A stretch of 8,287 nt of DNA from an uncultured Spirochaetota bacterium (GCA_937864375.1 CALMJO010000723.1:1-8287), one strand, 5' to 3'; positions 1-6,796 are shown, counted from the first letter of the stretch. Program-made: numbers and translations. Notes: generated by a model from the sequence alone, not told the origin.

Positions 1-7
1 TTATGAT

Positions 8-14
8 TCTCCTT
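8..14 (-). promoter_or_regulatory. Shine-Dalgarno sequence of a gene beyond the left edge
   Basis: On the minus strand this reads AAGGAGA, close to the ideal anti-16S match. It lies downstream of the lipoprotein stop codon (38-40), and no start codon follows within the remaining bases. The simplest reading is that another co-directional gene starts just outside the window and continues the methyltransferase-panC-lipoprotein operon. This is inferred from the motif and spacing only. Confidence 0.5.
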
Positions 15-37
15 GATATCTTTCGCCGTCGGCAGCA

Positions 38-511
38 TTACCAGTCGCCCAGGTCGAATTTCCAGCTTTGCTCTTCCCTGACAAAGACGAGCTCCATGCC
101 GTTTTCCACCCGTATGACCGCCCGATCATTCTGCATCCGCACGCCCGCGATCTTGTAAGAAACCGCCTCGCGCACGGCGTCCTCGTTGAGCTTTTTTCCC
201 AGCTCGAACTGCAGCGCCAAGTATTCCTCGGGGGTGAGCTTCTTGAGCCTCTTCACGGGGATCTCGAGCCGAGTTGCAAGCGCCTTCTGCTGTTCCTCCC
301 CCATGCCCGCGATGAGCGTCGTGATCTTCCGGATCTTTTCGACGCTCGCCGCCGAGAGCAGGGCCGTCACCGCACCGGCGTCGGAGGCCGAGTAAGCGCT
401 TTTGAGCGCCTCGAAGGCCTCTTCGGGGCTGCGGGAGCTTGTCCGGGAACACGCGAGAAACGCCAGGCTGCACGCGAGCACTACGGCGGCGATCCGGTTC
501 AGTAGATGCAT
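38..511 (-). CDS. Small lipoprotein, probable NTF2-like fold (DUF4878-like)
   Basis: This is a predicted exported lipoprotein of 157 residues. It has a short basic start (H2, R6), a hydrophobic core (about residues 7-20) and a cysteine at position 21 preceded by F-L-A. That is a relaxed lipobox of the kind spirochetes tolerate. The mature part begins with a helix typical of small NTF2-like lipoproteins (SPEEAFEALKSAY, about 28-40). It ends with a strand pattern, VFVREEQSWKFDL, resembling the W-K-containing C-terminal strand of that fold. The family assignment is inferred from pattern only, and the function is unknown. The start is well supported by AGGAGGG five nucleotides upstream, inside the 3' end of panC. 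The 13-nt overlap with panC implies translational coupling. Cys14 is an alternative lipidation site but leaves a very short hydrophobic core. Confidence 0.8.
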   Translation of the reverse strand: MHLLNRIAAVVLACSLAFLACSRTSSRSPEEAFEALKSAYSASDAGAVTALLSAASVEKIRKITTLIAGMGEEQQKALATRLEIPVKRLKKLTPEEYLALQFELGKKLNEDAVREAVSYKIAGVRMQNDRAVIRVENGMELVFVREEQSWKFDLGDW

Positions 512-1368
512 GTAAACCCTCCTGCCGCCGGCTCGATGACCATGTTGTCTATAAGCCTCGTGGTGCCGAAGAACGCGGCCAGCGCGATCACGCTCTTTTC
601 CGCAAGCGTGTCCGCCGGCTGAAGGTCAATATAGCGCACCATCGAAATATAGTCAATCTTTTGCGGATTTCCCGACTCCACGATCCGCCGCATGGCGCCC
701 AGGATGGCCGCCGCGCCCCGCTCGCCGCGTGCGATCAATTCGCGCGCCTCCCCGAGGCTTTGGCTTATCACGAGGGCGTTTTTCCTCTGCGTCGCGTCAA
801 GGTGCTTGTTGCGGGAGCTCATGGCAAGCCCGTCATCCTCCCGGACGGTCGGGGCGATTATGATCTTCACCGGCTGGTTGAGATCGAACACCATCTTCTC
901 GATGCTCACGGCCTGCTGGATGTCCTTCTGCCCGAACACCGACACGTCGGGCTGGACAATGTTGAAGAGCTTGGTGACCACGGTGAACACGCCGCGGAAA
1001 TGGCCCTCCCTGTGCGCCCCGCAGAGCTGCGTGGTGACCAGGTCAACGTCCACGTGCGTGAGGTGGTTCACGTACATCATTTCGTTGTCGGGAAGGAAGA
1101 CGAGGTCCACGCCGGCCTCGCGCGCCATGGCGAAGTCGCGCTCGAATTCGCGGGGATAGCTCACGTAGTCCTTCGGGTCGTTGAACTGTATCTTGTTGAC
1201 GAAGATGCTCATCACCTGGAAGTCCGTGTGGCGCTTTGATACCTCAACAAGGCTCGTGTGACCGCGGTGCAGGTATCCCATGGTGGGTACGAAGCCTATG
1301 CGCTTTCCCGCCGCGCGCGCGCGCGCGATGTGCGCGCGGGTCTCCTCGATGGTTTTCGCGATGATCAT
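499..1368 (-). CDS. panC: Pantothenate synthetase (pantoate--beta-alanine ligase)
   Basis: This cytoplasmic enzyme makes pantothenate from pantoate, beta-alanine and ATP through a pantoyl-adenylate intermediate, the last step before coenzyme A synthesis proper. At 289 residues it has the normal family length and all the signature blocks. These are PTMGYLHRGH (28-37) with the nucleotide-binding HxGH pair H34/H37, IFVNKIQF (55-62), GHFRGV (122-127), FGQKDIQQ (145-152), the KMSKS-like GLAMSSRN (180-187), and the C-terminal TTRLIDNMV. Two mild departures are K59 where Pro is usual after FVN, and E121 where the common motif has Pro before GHF. Neither removes a known catalytic residue. The ATG has GGGGTGA about 4 nt upstream, and the gene starts 4 nt after the methyltransferase stop. 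No panB or panD is visible here. Confidence 0.97.
   Translation of the reverse strand: MIIAKTIEETRAHIARARAAGKRIGFVPTMGYLHRGHTSLVEVSKRHTDFQVMSIFVNKIQFNDPKDYVSYPREFERDFAMAREAGVDLVFLPDNEMMYVNHLTHVDVDLVTTQLCGAHREGHFRGVFTVVTKLFNIVQPDVSVFGQKDIQQAVSIEKMVFDLNQPVKIIIAPTVREDDGLAMSSRNKHLDATQRKNALVISQSLGEARELIARGERGAAAILGAMRRIVESGNPQKIDYISMVRYIDLQPADTLAEKSVIALAAFFGTTRLIDNMVIEPAAGGFTCIY
517..523 (-). promoter_or_regulatory. Shine-Dalgarno of the lipoprotein, inside panC
   Basis: The minus strand reads AGGAGGG, separated by 5 nt from the ATG at 509-511. It lies within the last codons of panC, where it encodes part of the C-terminal Gly-Gly segment. This fixes the lipoprotein start and makes coupled translation likely. 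Confidence 0.75.
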
Positions 1369-1372
1369 ACGT

Positions 1373-2251
1373 TCACCCCGCTTGTTCTTTTTGGGCGGCG
1401 ACGAGCATCATGTCGCCCATGTAGAAATTCTTCGCCATGAAGTCGGCGGCGCGGCGCAGGACGGAGCCCGCCTTCCCGGTGCCGCTCCCGTACGTGTGCC
1501 ATGAAACCACGCGAAAGCCGCTCTGCGCAAGAAGCTTTTTGAGGGTACCAAACGAGAAGAAGTAAAGATGCTCGGGAAAATTGTAGAATCGCCATCCCGG
1601 CCCGTGCAGCGCCTTGAAGTTGAGGCCTCCCTCCCGGCAGGTGGTGATGTAGAGCTTCCCGCCCTCCTCGAGCTCGGCGCTTATTTTCTTTAAAAAGAGC
1701 TCTGGGTGGTGCAGGTGCTCTATGGTGGCCCAGAGCGTGATGAGCTGGAACTTTTCCGTGTACGATGTCTCCAGGTAGCTTCCCTGCTCGACGTTCAGCC
1801 CCAGGCTGCCGCGCGCGAATGACACGCAGTCCGCGGAGACGTCGATCCCGCGCGCGTCCCAGCCCCGGGAGGACAGGTAGTTCACGAAGTAGCCCGCGGC
1901 GCAGCCAATGTCCAGGGCGCGCCTGCGCGTGAGCTCCGCCTCGAAGGGAAAGAAGCCCGTGTCACGGAGGTTGAGCTCGATCACCCGCTCGATCTCCCGG
2001 CGGATCTCCGGCGAGAAATAGTTGTTGTAGCCGCGCGCCGTGCGGGTGGTGAAATACTGCGCTTCATAGTAGCGGGCGATTTCCTCCTCCGTGGGCCGCG
2101 GCGACACGAACCTGAGCCCGCACGAGCGGCAGGCCGCCAGGGTGAATGGCTCTCCCTCCCCGGAAGGCTTGGTGAAGAGCGCGCGGCTGTCCCGGGAGCC
2201 GCACAGGATGCAGGGGATGACTTCCGGCATGGTGTGTTTGTTCTGGCGCAA
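1373..2251 (-). CDS. Class I SAM-dependent methyltransferase with N-terminal zinc ribbon
   Basis: The protein is 292 residues if it starts at the TTG, or 285 if it starts at the internal ATG (2228-2230). The N-terminus holds two CxxC pairs, C14/C17 and C41/C44, forming a likely zinc ribbon. Next comes a Methyltransf_23-type Rossmann domain. It has motif I LDIGCAAGYF (113-122), the acidic ribose-binding position in GID (135-137), the post-motif WATIEHLHHP (174-183), and a late EHLYFFS block (227-233). Ribbon-plus-methyltransferase proteins of this kind are common in surface polysaccharide and lipid modification loci, but the substrate cannot be read from the sequence. It is the first gene of the operon with panC. 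Neither candidate start has a convincing Shine-Dalgarno, so the start is uncertain, and the family-typical start is the later ATG (PEVIPCILCG). Confidence 0.9.
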   Translation of the reverse strand: MRQNKHTMPEVIPCILCGSRDSRALFTKPSGEGEPFTLAACRSCGLRFVSPRPTEEEIARYYEAQYFTTRTARGYNNYFSPEIRREIERVIELNLRDTGFFPFEAELTRRRALDIGCAAGYFVNYLSSRGWDARGIDVSADCVSFARGSLGLNVEQGSYLETSYTEKFQLITLWATIEHLHHPELFLKKISAELEEGGKLYITTCREGGLNFKALHGPGWRFYNFPEHLYFFSFGTLKKLLAQSGFRVVSWHTYGSGTGKAGSVLRRAADFMAKNFYMGDMMLVAAQKEQAG

Positions 2252-2276
2252 ACACGGCGCCAGTCAATTCTTTTTT
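2243..2276 (+). terminator. Inverted repeat followed by a T-run in the divergent intergenic region
   Basis: CTGGCGC (2243-2249) and GCGCCAG (2257-2263) form a perfect 7-bp stem with a 7-nt loop. On the plus strand a T-run follows at 2271-2276. It has the shape of an intrinsic terminator reading rightward, which would stop antisense transcripts from the methyltransferase before the receptor gene promoter. Alternatively it is an operator, because it overlaps the TTG start of the methyltransferase and abuts a minus-strand TTGACT (2262-2267). The T-run starts 7 nt after the stem, which is loose for a terminator. Confidence 0.3.
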
Positions 2277-2300
2277 GGCATGGAGAGGCGGGCTTTTTTC

Positions 2301-2329
2301 TTGATATTGTCCGTTACGCGATTCATACT
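2301..2329 (+). promoter_or_regulatory. Sigma70-type promoter for the receptor-kinase operon
   Basis: TTGATA (2301-2306, five of six matches to the -35 consensus) is followed after exactly 17 nt by CATACT (2324-2329, four of six matches to the -10 consensus). Transcription would start near 2336, giving a leader of about 40 nt before the GTG of the receptor gene. It is the best promoter-like match I saw in the 126-bp divergent gap. Confidence 0.55.
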
Positions 2330-2367
2330 GGGGGGACGCCAGCCTGGCTGCGCCGGCACAATGAATG

Positions 2368-2373
2368 AGGAGG
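2368..2373 (+). promoter_or_regulatory. Shine-Dalgarno of the receptor lipoprotein gene
   Basis: A perfect AGGAGG lies 4 nt before the GTG at 2378 and 10 nt before a second in-frame GTG at 2384. The spacing sits at the edge of the usual range for both, so either GTG may be used. The ATG at 2390 is too far away. The choice does not affect the mature lipoprotein. Confidence 0.65.
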
Positions 2374-2377
2374 GAAC

Positions 2378-3466
2378 GTGCCCGTGAATATGTCAAAACC
2401 AGTCCGTATGCTCGTGCTGCTCCTGGCGCTCGGGTGCGTCATCACGGCATGCACGAAGGGAAAGAAGACCAGGATCGCCATTATGACCAAGCTCGAGGCC
2501 GGGTCCATCGTGGGCTCAAGCGAGATAAACGCGGCCAGGCTCTTCATCGAACAGCGGGGCATCAAAAACATAGAGATCGTGCCCGTGAACGACAACTGGG
2601 ACCCGGAGCAGTCAAAGGCCGCCCTCGAGGACATCATACGCCAGGGAATACAGGTGCTCATTACGAGCCATACCTCGACATGCGCGCTGGCTATCATGGA
2701 CAGGATCAACAGCGCCCCTGTGTTTACTTTCGTCACCGGTGCGACGACCGACAAGCTTTCCGGGAAGGATGACTTCATATTTCGTAATGTCCTGGACGTG
2801 GGGAGCGAGCAGGAGCGCATCGCCGGGTATCTCAACGCGCTTCCCGGGAGGTCTCTGCTCATCGTGCGCGACGTTAAAAACATCGGCTACACCCAGCCCG
2901 CGCTCGCATTCGTGAAGAAATACCTGAAAAAGGAGATTTGCGGCTCGCTTGACGTGAACGTCGACTCGCTTGACCTCCAGGCCCTCCAGGCACAGATTGC
3001 GGGACTGGCGTGCGACGAAGCATACCTGCTCATAGGCGGGTACCGGAGCCTCGCCGCGGGGGCCATCGCCCAGGCGGTGAAGCGGCGCTTTCCAGGCGCG
3101 ACGATCGTATTCACTCCCTGGGTGAAGAGCCCCGAGCTGATCGAGGCCGCGGGAAGCGCTCTCAGGGACTGCGTCCTTCCCTCGCACTATCCCCCAAGGG
3201 AGCAGAGCCTGGCGATCTCTCGCTACATTGAGACCTTCCATTCGCGGTTCGGCTATTCGCCCACGTTCATCAGCATCAACGTGTACATCGCGCTGGGCAT
3301 ATTGAGCGAGGCGATCGACGCCGGGGCGCGCACGCCCGCAGAGATCAAGCAGTACATATTGAAGAAAAAAACCTTCCCAAATGAATTCGTCGACGTGAGC
3401 TTTGACGAATATGGCGACGTGGCCATCCCCCTCTATTTTGTGACCGACATCGCGCGGGAGTACTGA
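2378..3466 (+). CDS. Periplasmic receptor lipoprotein, LIV-type substrate-binding family
   Basis: This 362-residue protein is predicted to be a membrane-anchored receptor outside the inner membrane. Residues 7-24 form a signal peptide (K7, R10, then a Leu-rich core) ending in the lipobox I-T-A-C25. The rest looks like a type I periplasmic binding protein of the Peripla_BP_6 (leucine/branched-chain-binding) class. The segments supporting this are TRIAIM near the start of the mature chain, the ND-W-P-EQ..A..DII block (71-87), a GIQVLITSHTS strand-turn (90-100), PVFTFVTGATTDKL (114-127), FRNVLDVGSEQ (135-145), and the closing FDEYGDVAIPLYFV. The ligand is unknown. No ABC permease or ATPase gene is near. 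The stop is only 3 nt from the next start, a sensor kinase, so it probably presents ligand to that kinase and does not feed a transporter. The start is GTG. Confidence 0.85.
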   Translation: MPVNMSKPVRMLVLLLALGCVITACTKGKKTRIAIMTKLEAGSIVGSSEINAARLFIEQRGIKNIEIVPVNDNWDPEQSKAALEDIIRQGIQVLITSHTSTCALAIMDRINSAPVFTFVTGATTDKLSGKDDFIFRNVLDVGSEQERIAGYLNALPGRSLLIVRDVKNIGYTQPALAFVKKYLKKEICGSLDVNVDSLDLQALQAQIAGLACDEAYLLIGGYRSLAAGAIAQAVKRRFPGATIVFTPWVKSPELIEAAGSALRDCVLPSHYPPREQSLAISRYIETFHSRFGYSPTFISINVYIALGILSEAIDAGARTPAEIKQYILKKKTFPNEFVDVSFDEYGDVAIPLYFVTDIAREY

Positions 3467-3469
3467 ATC

Positions 3470-4432
3470 GTGAGATCAGTACGCATCGTCAGCGCGCTGC
3501 TCGAGGTAGTGACACTCGTCGTCATCACCGTGTTCTTCGCCGTGGTCTTCATGACCGTACAGAACGTCGCGCGGGACAACTACATCCGGGCCCAGAGGTT
3601 CGAAATCGACCGGATCGACAAGGTCATCGAGACGCTCATCGACGGCCACACGCAGGACCTGGAGAAGTTCGTGCGCGTCGCGGAAAGCGCCGGCACGATC
3701 GCCATGATGCATAAATTCTCCGATCTCTATTTTGTCGACAATGACCGGAGGGTTGCGCGCATTCTCGTCAAGGGCGGGCGGAGCCTCATCTTCCAGGGTT
3801 TCGACGTGAGAGCGAGCGCGCTCGGCGGCTTTCTCGATTGGGCTTCCCCGGGTGAGATTGTACGCTCTTCCATGATCCGCGCGTTCGAGAACGGCGAGCT
3901 TTCGATGTACCTCGTGTACCACGATGCGCGCGGCTGGCTTGTGGGGCGCATAGGCTTGAGCGCGCTCCGGGACGACCTGGAGCACATCGCCGCATCGAAC
4001 GGGAGCATCATCGTCTTCGCCACCAACGACGGGTACATCCTGTCGAGCACGCTCTCCTCCCTTCCGCTCCAGATGCTCCCCGCGGAGACTAAGGGCGTCA
4101 TGAGCATCGGGGAGGAGGAGTACGCCTTTTTCAGGAAGAATATAGCGGCGATGGACAACGACCTCGTCATCTTTTCGCCCATGGCCGCCGTGTCCGGACT
4201 CATGAACAGGATCAGGCTCATCGCCTACATAGCCATGGGGACGCTCATGCTCATGGTATTGCTCAAGATCGGGTGGCAGACGGTGCTTATAATAAGGCCC
4301 CTCGCGAATTTCAGCGCGCTCGTCTCGGGATGGAAGCCGGACGGCGGGCTTCCCCCGTTCCCGGAAAAGTTTTACAGTTCCGGGAGATCCGCGAGCTCTA
4401 TCACTCGTTCAGGAATTCGGCGGGAATCATAA
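3470..4432 (+). CDS. Sensor histidine kinase, N-terminal part: sensor domain, two TM helices, start of HAMP
   Basis: This frame encodes the membrane half of a sensor kinase that continues in another frame. A first transmembrane helix (about 7-30) is followed by an extracytoplasmic region of about 215 residues (31-245), then a second helix (about 249-275) and the beginning of a HAMP-like linker, RPLANFSALVSGW (276-288). The external part looks Cache-like, with elements such as DLYFVDNDRRV and IVFATNDGYILSS, but I cannot class it firmly. After about residue 300 the frame turns into Ser/Arg-rich nonsense and stops at 320. The expected HAMP second helix is found in the overlapping frame, so the true product probably runs on to 6000, giving about 843 residues. 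The GTG start lies 3 nt after the receptor gene, with a GGGAG about 9 nt upstream. Confidence 0.8.
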   Translation: MRSVRIVSALLEVVTLVVITVFFAVVFMTVQNVARDNYIRAQRFEIDRIDKVIETLIDGHTQDLEKFVRVAESAGTIAMMHKFSDLYFVDNDRRVARILVKGGRSLIFQGFDVRASALGGFLDWASPGEIVRSSMIRAFENGELSMYLVYHDARGWLVGRIGLSALRDDLEHIAASNGSIIVFATNDGYILSSTLSSLPLQMLPAETKGVMSIGEEEYAFFRKNIAAMDNDLVIFSPMAAVSGLMNRIRLIAYIAMGTLMLMVLLKIGWQTVLIIRPLANFSALVSGWKPDGGLPPFPEKFYSSGRSASSITRSGIRRES

Positions 4433-6000
4433 GCGAATCCGTCACCCGGATCAGGGAAAGCCGCGAGGCAATTGCCGCCAGCGAGGCGAAGTACCGGACC
4501 CTGGTGGAGGAGATGCGCGACGGCTTTTTCATGACGGATTCAAGGGGCGTCATTACCTTCGCCAACGGTGCGCTCGCGGCCATGTTCGGATTCGACGAAC
4601 CGGCCCGGATGATCGGCCGGGGCTTCGTGGAGTTCGTGGACGAGGAAAGCAGGGAAGAAACGATCACGAAGTTTGCCGCGTTCATGACGAGCGACCGTGA
4701 CACGGACTACCTGGCCGAGATCCGGACGCGCCGGGAGGACGGTACCGTTTTCTTCATAGAGCTCAAGGCCTCCGCGATTCGCAGCTTTGGCGCCATGACG
4801 GGAACGCGCGGCATCATCCGCGACATCACCGAGCGCAAGCGCGCGGAGGACGCGATCCAAAACGCGAACAGGGACCTGGAGGCCGCGAACGAGGAGCTCA
4901 ACGCGACCAACGAGGAGCTTGCTGGCACGCTGCAAGAGCTTGTCCGGTCCCAGGAGGAGCTGGAGGGGAAGTACAGCGAACTCAAGGAAAGCGAGGCGCG
5001 CTTCCGGGCGATTTTCGACAATTCGCTGGATGCCATAAGCGTATCGCGCGATGGGGTCAACCTGTACGTGAATTCCGCATATGTTCAGCTTCACGGCTAC
5101 GCGGACGCTTCGGAGATCATCGGGCGCCCGGTCATGGACATGATCCCGGCGGCGTACAGCGAGACGGTGGGCGCCGACATTCGCCGGAGGGCGGAGGGGG
5201 ACACACAGCCCAGGAGCTTTGAATCCAGGGGACTGCGCGCGGACGGATCCGAGTTCGATTTCGAGGTCCATGTATCCGGTTTCCCTTTGGGGGGAATCAC
5301 TCACAGTCTGGCCATAATCCGGGATATTTCCGGGCGCAAGCGCGCCGAGGAGGCGATGCGCGCCTCCCTTGAGGAAAAGGAAACCCTGCTCCGGGAGCTC
5401 TACCACCGCACGAAGAACAACATGCAGGTGCTCATTTCCATGCTCGCGCTCCAGGCCGCCGGTGAGAAGGACGAGCGGATCCTCAGGGTGTTCCGGGAAA
5501 CCGCGGGCAGGATAAGCTCGATCGCCCTCGTGCACCAGAAGCTGTACCGGTCGCAGAACCTCTCCCGGATCGACCTCAGGGAATACGTCGAGGAGCTCGT
5601 TCCCCTGATGATGTCGAGCTACGGCGTGACGACGGGGAGCATCGCGCAGGACTACAGGCTCGCGAGCATGCAGGTCCTCATCGATATCGCGATCCCCTGC
5701 GGGCTCGTTCTGAACGAGCTCGTGTCGAACACGCTCAAGTACGCGTTTCCCGACGGAAGGAAGGGGACACTCGCGGTCTCGCTGAGGGAGCTCCCCGGCG
5801 GCGCGATCGAGCTTGCCTATGCGGACGACGGCGTGGGAATGCCGGAGGGGTTCGATTTCTCCGCCGTGAAAACGCTTGGCATCTCCATGGTCAGGAACAT
5901 AGTGGAGCACCAGCTGCAGGGGACGGTGGAATTCCCCGCGGCGAAGGGCTTTGCGTGCGTCATGCGCTTCGATCCCGTGCTGTACGCGGAGCGGCTGTAG
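4273..6000 (+). CDS. Sensor histidine kinase, C-terminal part: PAS-PAS-HisKA_2-HATPase
   Basis: This frame carries the cytoplasmic signalling half. Its first 34 or so codons overlap the preceding frame and are probably not translated as such. Meaningful protein begins with REIRELYHSFRN (37-48), the second helix of a HAMP-like linker. Two PAS domains follow (about 67-190 and 238-357), each ending in a PAC-type IIRDI motif. They are joined by a heptad-rich coiled coil (about 192-240). The dimerisation/phosphoacceptor domain is HisKA_2, with LLRELYHRTKNN placing the phosphorylated histidine at H378. The ATPase domain has N-box residues N481, E482 and N486, G1 box DDGVG (518-522) and a second glycine box at TLGISMV (534-540). 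All catalytic motifs are intact. No response regulator is encoded in the window, so the phosphotransfer partner lies elsewhere. The upstream ATG (4273) is unlikely to be a real start. Confidence 0.85.
   Translation: MADGAYNKAPREFQRARLGMEAGRRASPVPGKVLQFREIRELYHSFRNSAGIISESVTRIRESREAIAASEAKYRTLVEEMRDGFFMTDSRGVITFANGALAAMFGFDEPARMIGRGFVEFVDEESREETITKFAAFMTSDRDTDYLAEIRTRREDGTVFFIELKASAIRSFGAMTGTRGIIRDITERKRAEDAIQNANRDLEAANEELNATNEELAGTLQELVRSQEELEGKYSELKESEARFRAIFDNSLDAISVSRDGVNLYVNSAYVQLHGYADASEIIGRPVMDMIPAAYSETVGADIRRRAEGDTQPRSFESRGLRADGSEFDFEVHVSGFPLGGITHSLAIIRDISGRKRAEEAMRASLEEKETLLRELYHRTKNNMQVLISMLALQAAGEKDERILRVFRETAGRISSIALVHQKLYRSQNLSRIDLREYVEELVPLMMSSYGVTTGSIAQDYRLASMQVLIDIAIPCGLVLNELVSNTLKYAFPDGRKGTLAVSLRELPGGAIELAYADDGVGMPEGFDFSAVKTLGISMVRNIVEHQLQGTVEFPAAKGFACVMRFDPVLYAERL
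4352..4375 (+). other. Probable 1-nt frameshift joining the two kinase halves
   Basis: The HAMP-like linker begins in one frame (RPLANFSALVSGW, ending near 4333) and resumes in the -1 frame (FREIRELYHSF, from about 4378). Between them are three homopolymers where one base may have been lost: CCCCC (4352-4356), AAAA (4365-4368) and TTTT (4370-4373). Restoring one base at any of them gives a continuous linker, for example PPFPEKFLQFREIREL. The alternatives are a true inactivating mutation, a sequencing or assembly error, or programmed -1 slippage at A-AAG (4366-4369). No strong slippery heptamer is visible. Confidence 0.75.
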
Positions 6001-6060
6001 GGCGCGGTGGGCGGGATGCCTGCATGGAGCCCGGGTCTGCCGTGATAATCCTGTTTGGAC

Positions 6061-6067
6061 AAAGGTG
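6061..6067 (+). promoter_or_regulatory. Shine-Dalgarno of the AlkD-like gene
   Basis: AAAGGTG lies with its AGG core 8 nt before the ATG at 6074. This supports that start over an upstream in-frame extension reaching back into the end of the kinase gene. In the 73-nt gap after the kinase there is a GATAAT (6044-6049) resembling a -10 box but without a good -35, so a separate promoter is possible but weak. Confidence 0.55.
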
Positions 6068-6073
6068 TTCTCT

Positions 6074-6781
6074 ATGAATCCCATCATTTCCCGGATTCGC
6101 CTCGAGCTTGAATCGCTCGCCAGCGAAAAAACGCGCGAGAGCGGCATGCGCTTTTTCAAGGAAGAGGTGAAGCTCCACGGCGTGAAGACCGCGGACGTCA
6201 ACCGGATCGCGCGGCTGACCTTCAAGGAAGTCCGGGACAGGGGAAGGGCGGGGGTCTACGAGCTCTGCGGCGAGCTCTGGAGGACGGGCTTCATGGAGGA
6301 ATCGTTCATCGCGTGCGCCTGGTCGTACGCGCTCAGGAAGGACTACGAGCCGCACGATTTCAAGGTGTTCGAGAGCTGGGTTAACGGGTACGTAAGCAAC
6401 TGGGCCTCGTGCGACACGCTCTGCAACCACACAGTGGGCGCCTTCCTGGAAAAGTTTCCCGAATACGTTTCCCATTTAAAAAAATGGGCGCGCTCCAGGA
6501 ACAGGTGGGTCCGCCGGGCGGCCGCGGTCTCGCTTGTAGTTCCGGCGCGCCGCGGATTGTTTTTATCCGACGTGTTCGGTATTGCCGACCTGCTCCTGGC
6601 CGACGGGGACGACCTCGTGCAGAAGGGGTACGGATGGATGCTCAAGGCCGCGAGCCAGGCGCACCAGCGGGATGTCCACGCATACGTTATGCGCAACAAG
6701 GACGCCATGCCGCGCACGGCGCTGCGATACGCGATAGAGAAGATGCCGGAGAAGCTGCGGAAAAGCGCCATGGCGAAATGA
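6074..6781 (+). CDS. DNA alkylation repair protein, AlkD-like HEAT-repeat DNA glycosylase
   Basis: This 235-residue cytoplasmic protein matches the DNA_alkylation family (AlkD), HEAT-like repeat glycosylases that excise N3- and N7-alkylated purines without flipping the base. Visible family blocks are FFKEEVKLHGVK (27-38), NWASCDTLC (109-117), WVRRAAAVSL (145-154), LVQKGYGWMLKAAS (181-194) and the C-terminal LRYAIEKMPEKLR. From memory, Bacillus cereus AlkD uses Trp109, Asp113 and Trp187. Here W110, D114 and W188 fall at the same places with a one-residue offset, so the catalytic site looks intact. It lies 73 nt downstream of the kinase on the same strand and may be co-transcribed, but no functional link to the sensor is evident. 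It converges on the flagellin-like genes with only 21 nt between stops. Confidence 0.9.
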   Translation: MNPIISRIRLELESLASEKTRESGMRFFKEEVKLHGVKTADVNRIARLTFKEVRDRGRAGVYELCGELWRTGFMEESFIACAWSYALRKDYEPHDFKVFESWVNGYVSNWASCDTLCNHTVGAFLEKFPEYVSHLKKWARSRNRWVRRAAAVSLVVPARRGLFLSDVFGIADLLLADGDDLVQKGYGWMLKAASQAHQRDVHAYVMRNKDAMPRTALRYAIEKMPEKLRKSAMAK

Positions 6782-6796
6782 GGGCGCTCCCGCACT

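Noticed and set aside
439..1239. A 266-codon plus-strand open frame across panC
   Set aside because: The opposite strand is an unambiguous pantothenate synthetase. The plus-strand product is His/Arg/Val-rich with no family features.
4365..4375. Programmed -1 frameshifting at the kinase split
   Set aside because: Only the weak A-AAG element is present. There is no X-XXY-YYZ heptamer and no obvious stimulatory Shine-Dalgarno at proper distance, so a lost base is the simpler explanation. It is kept as a minor alternative.
6021..6049. A separate promoter for the AlkD-like gene
   Set aside because: GATAAT is a fair -10 box, but the sequence 17 nt upstream (TGCATG) is a poor -35 and there is no TG extension.
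5951..6073. An upstream extension of the AlkD-like gene beginning inside the kinase
   Set aside because: The extension adds Cys/Arg-rich residues without family similarity. The ATG at 6074 has a suitable Shine-Dalgarno and matches the usual protein length.
4540..6225. A 561-codon open frame on the minus strand, antisense to the kinase
   Set aside because: It has no recognisable domains and a His/Arg/Leu/Val-rich composition typical of a shadow frame in GC-rich DNA. The opposite strand has complete PAS, HisKA_2 and HATPase motifs.
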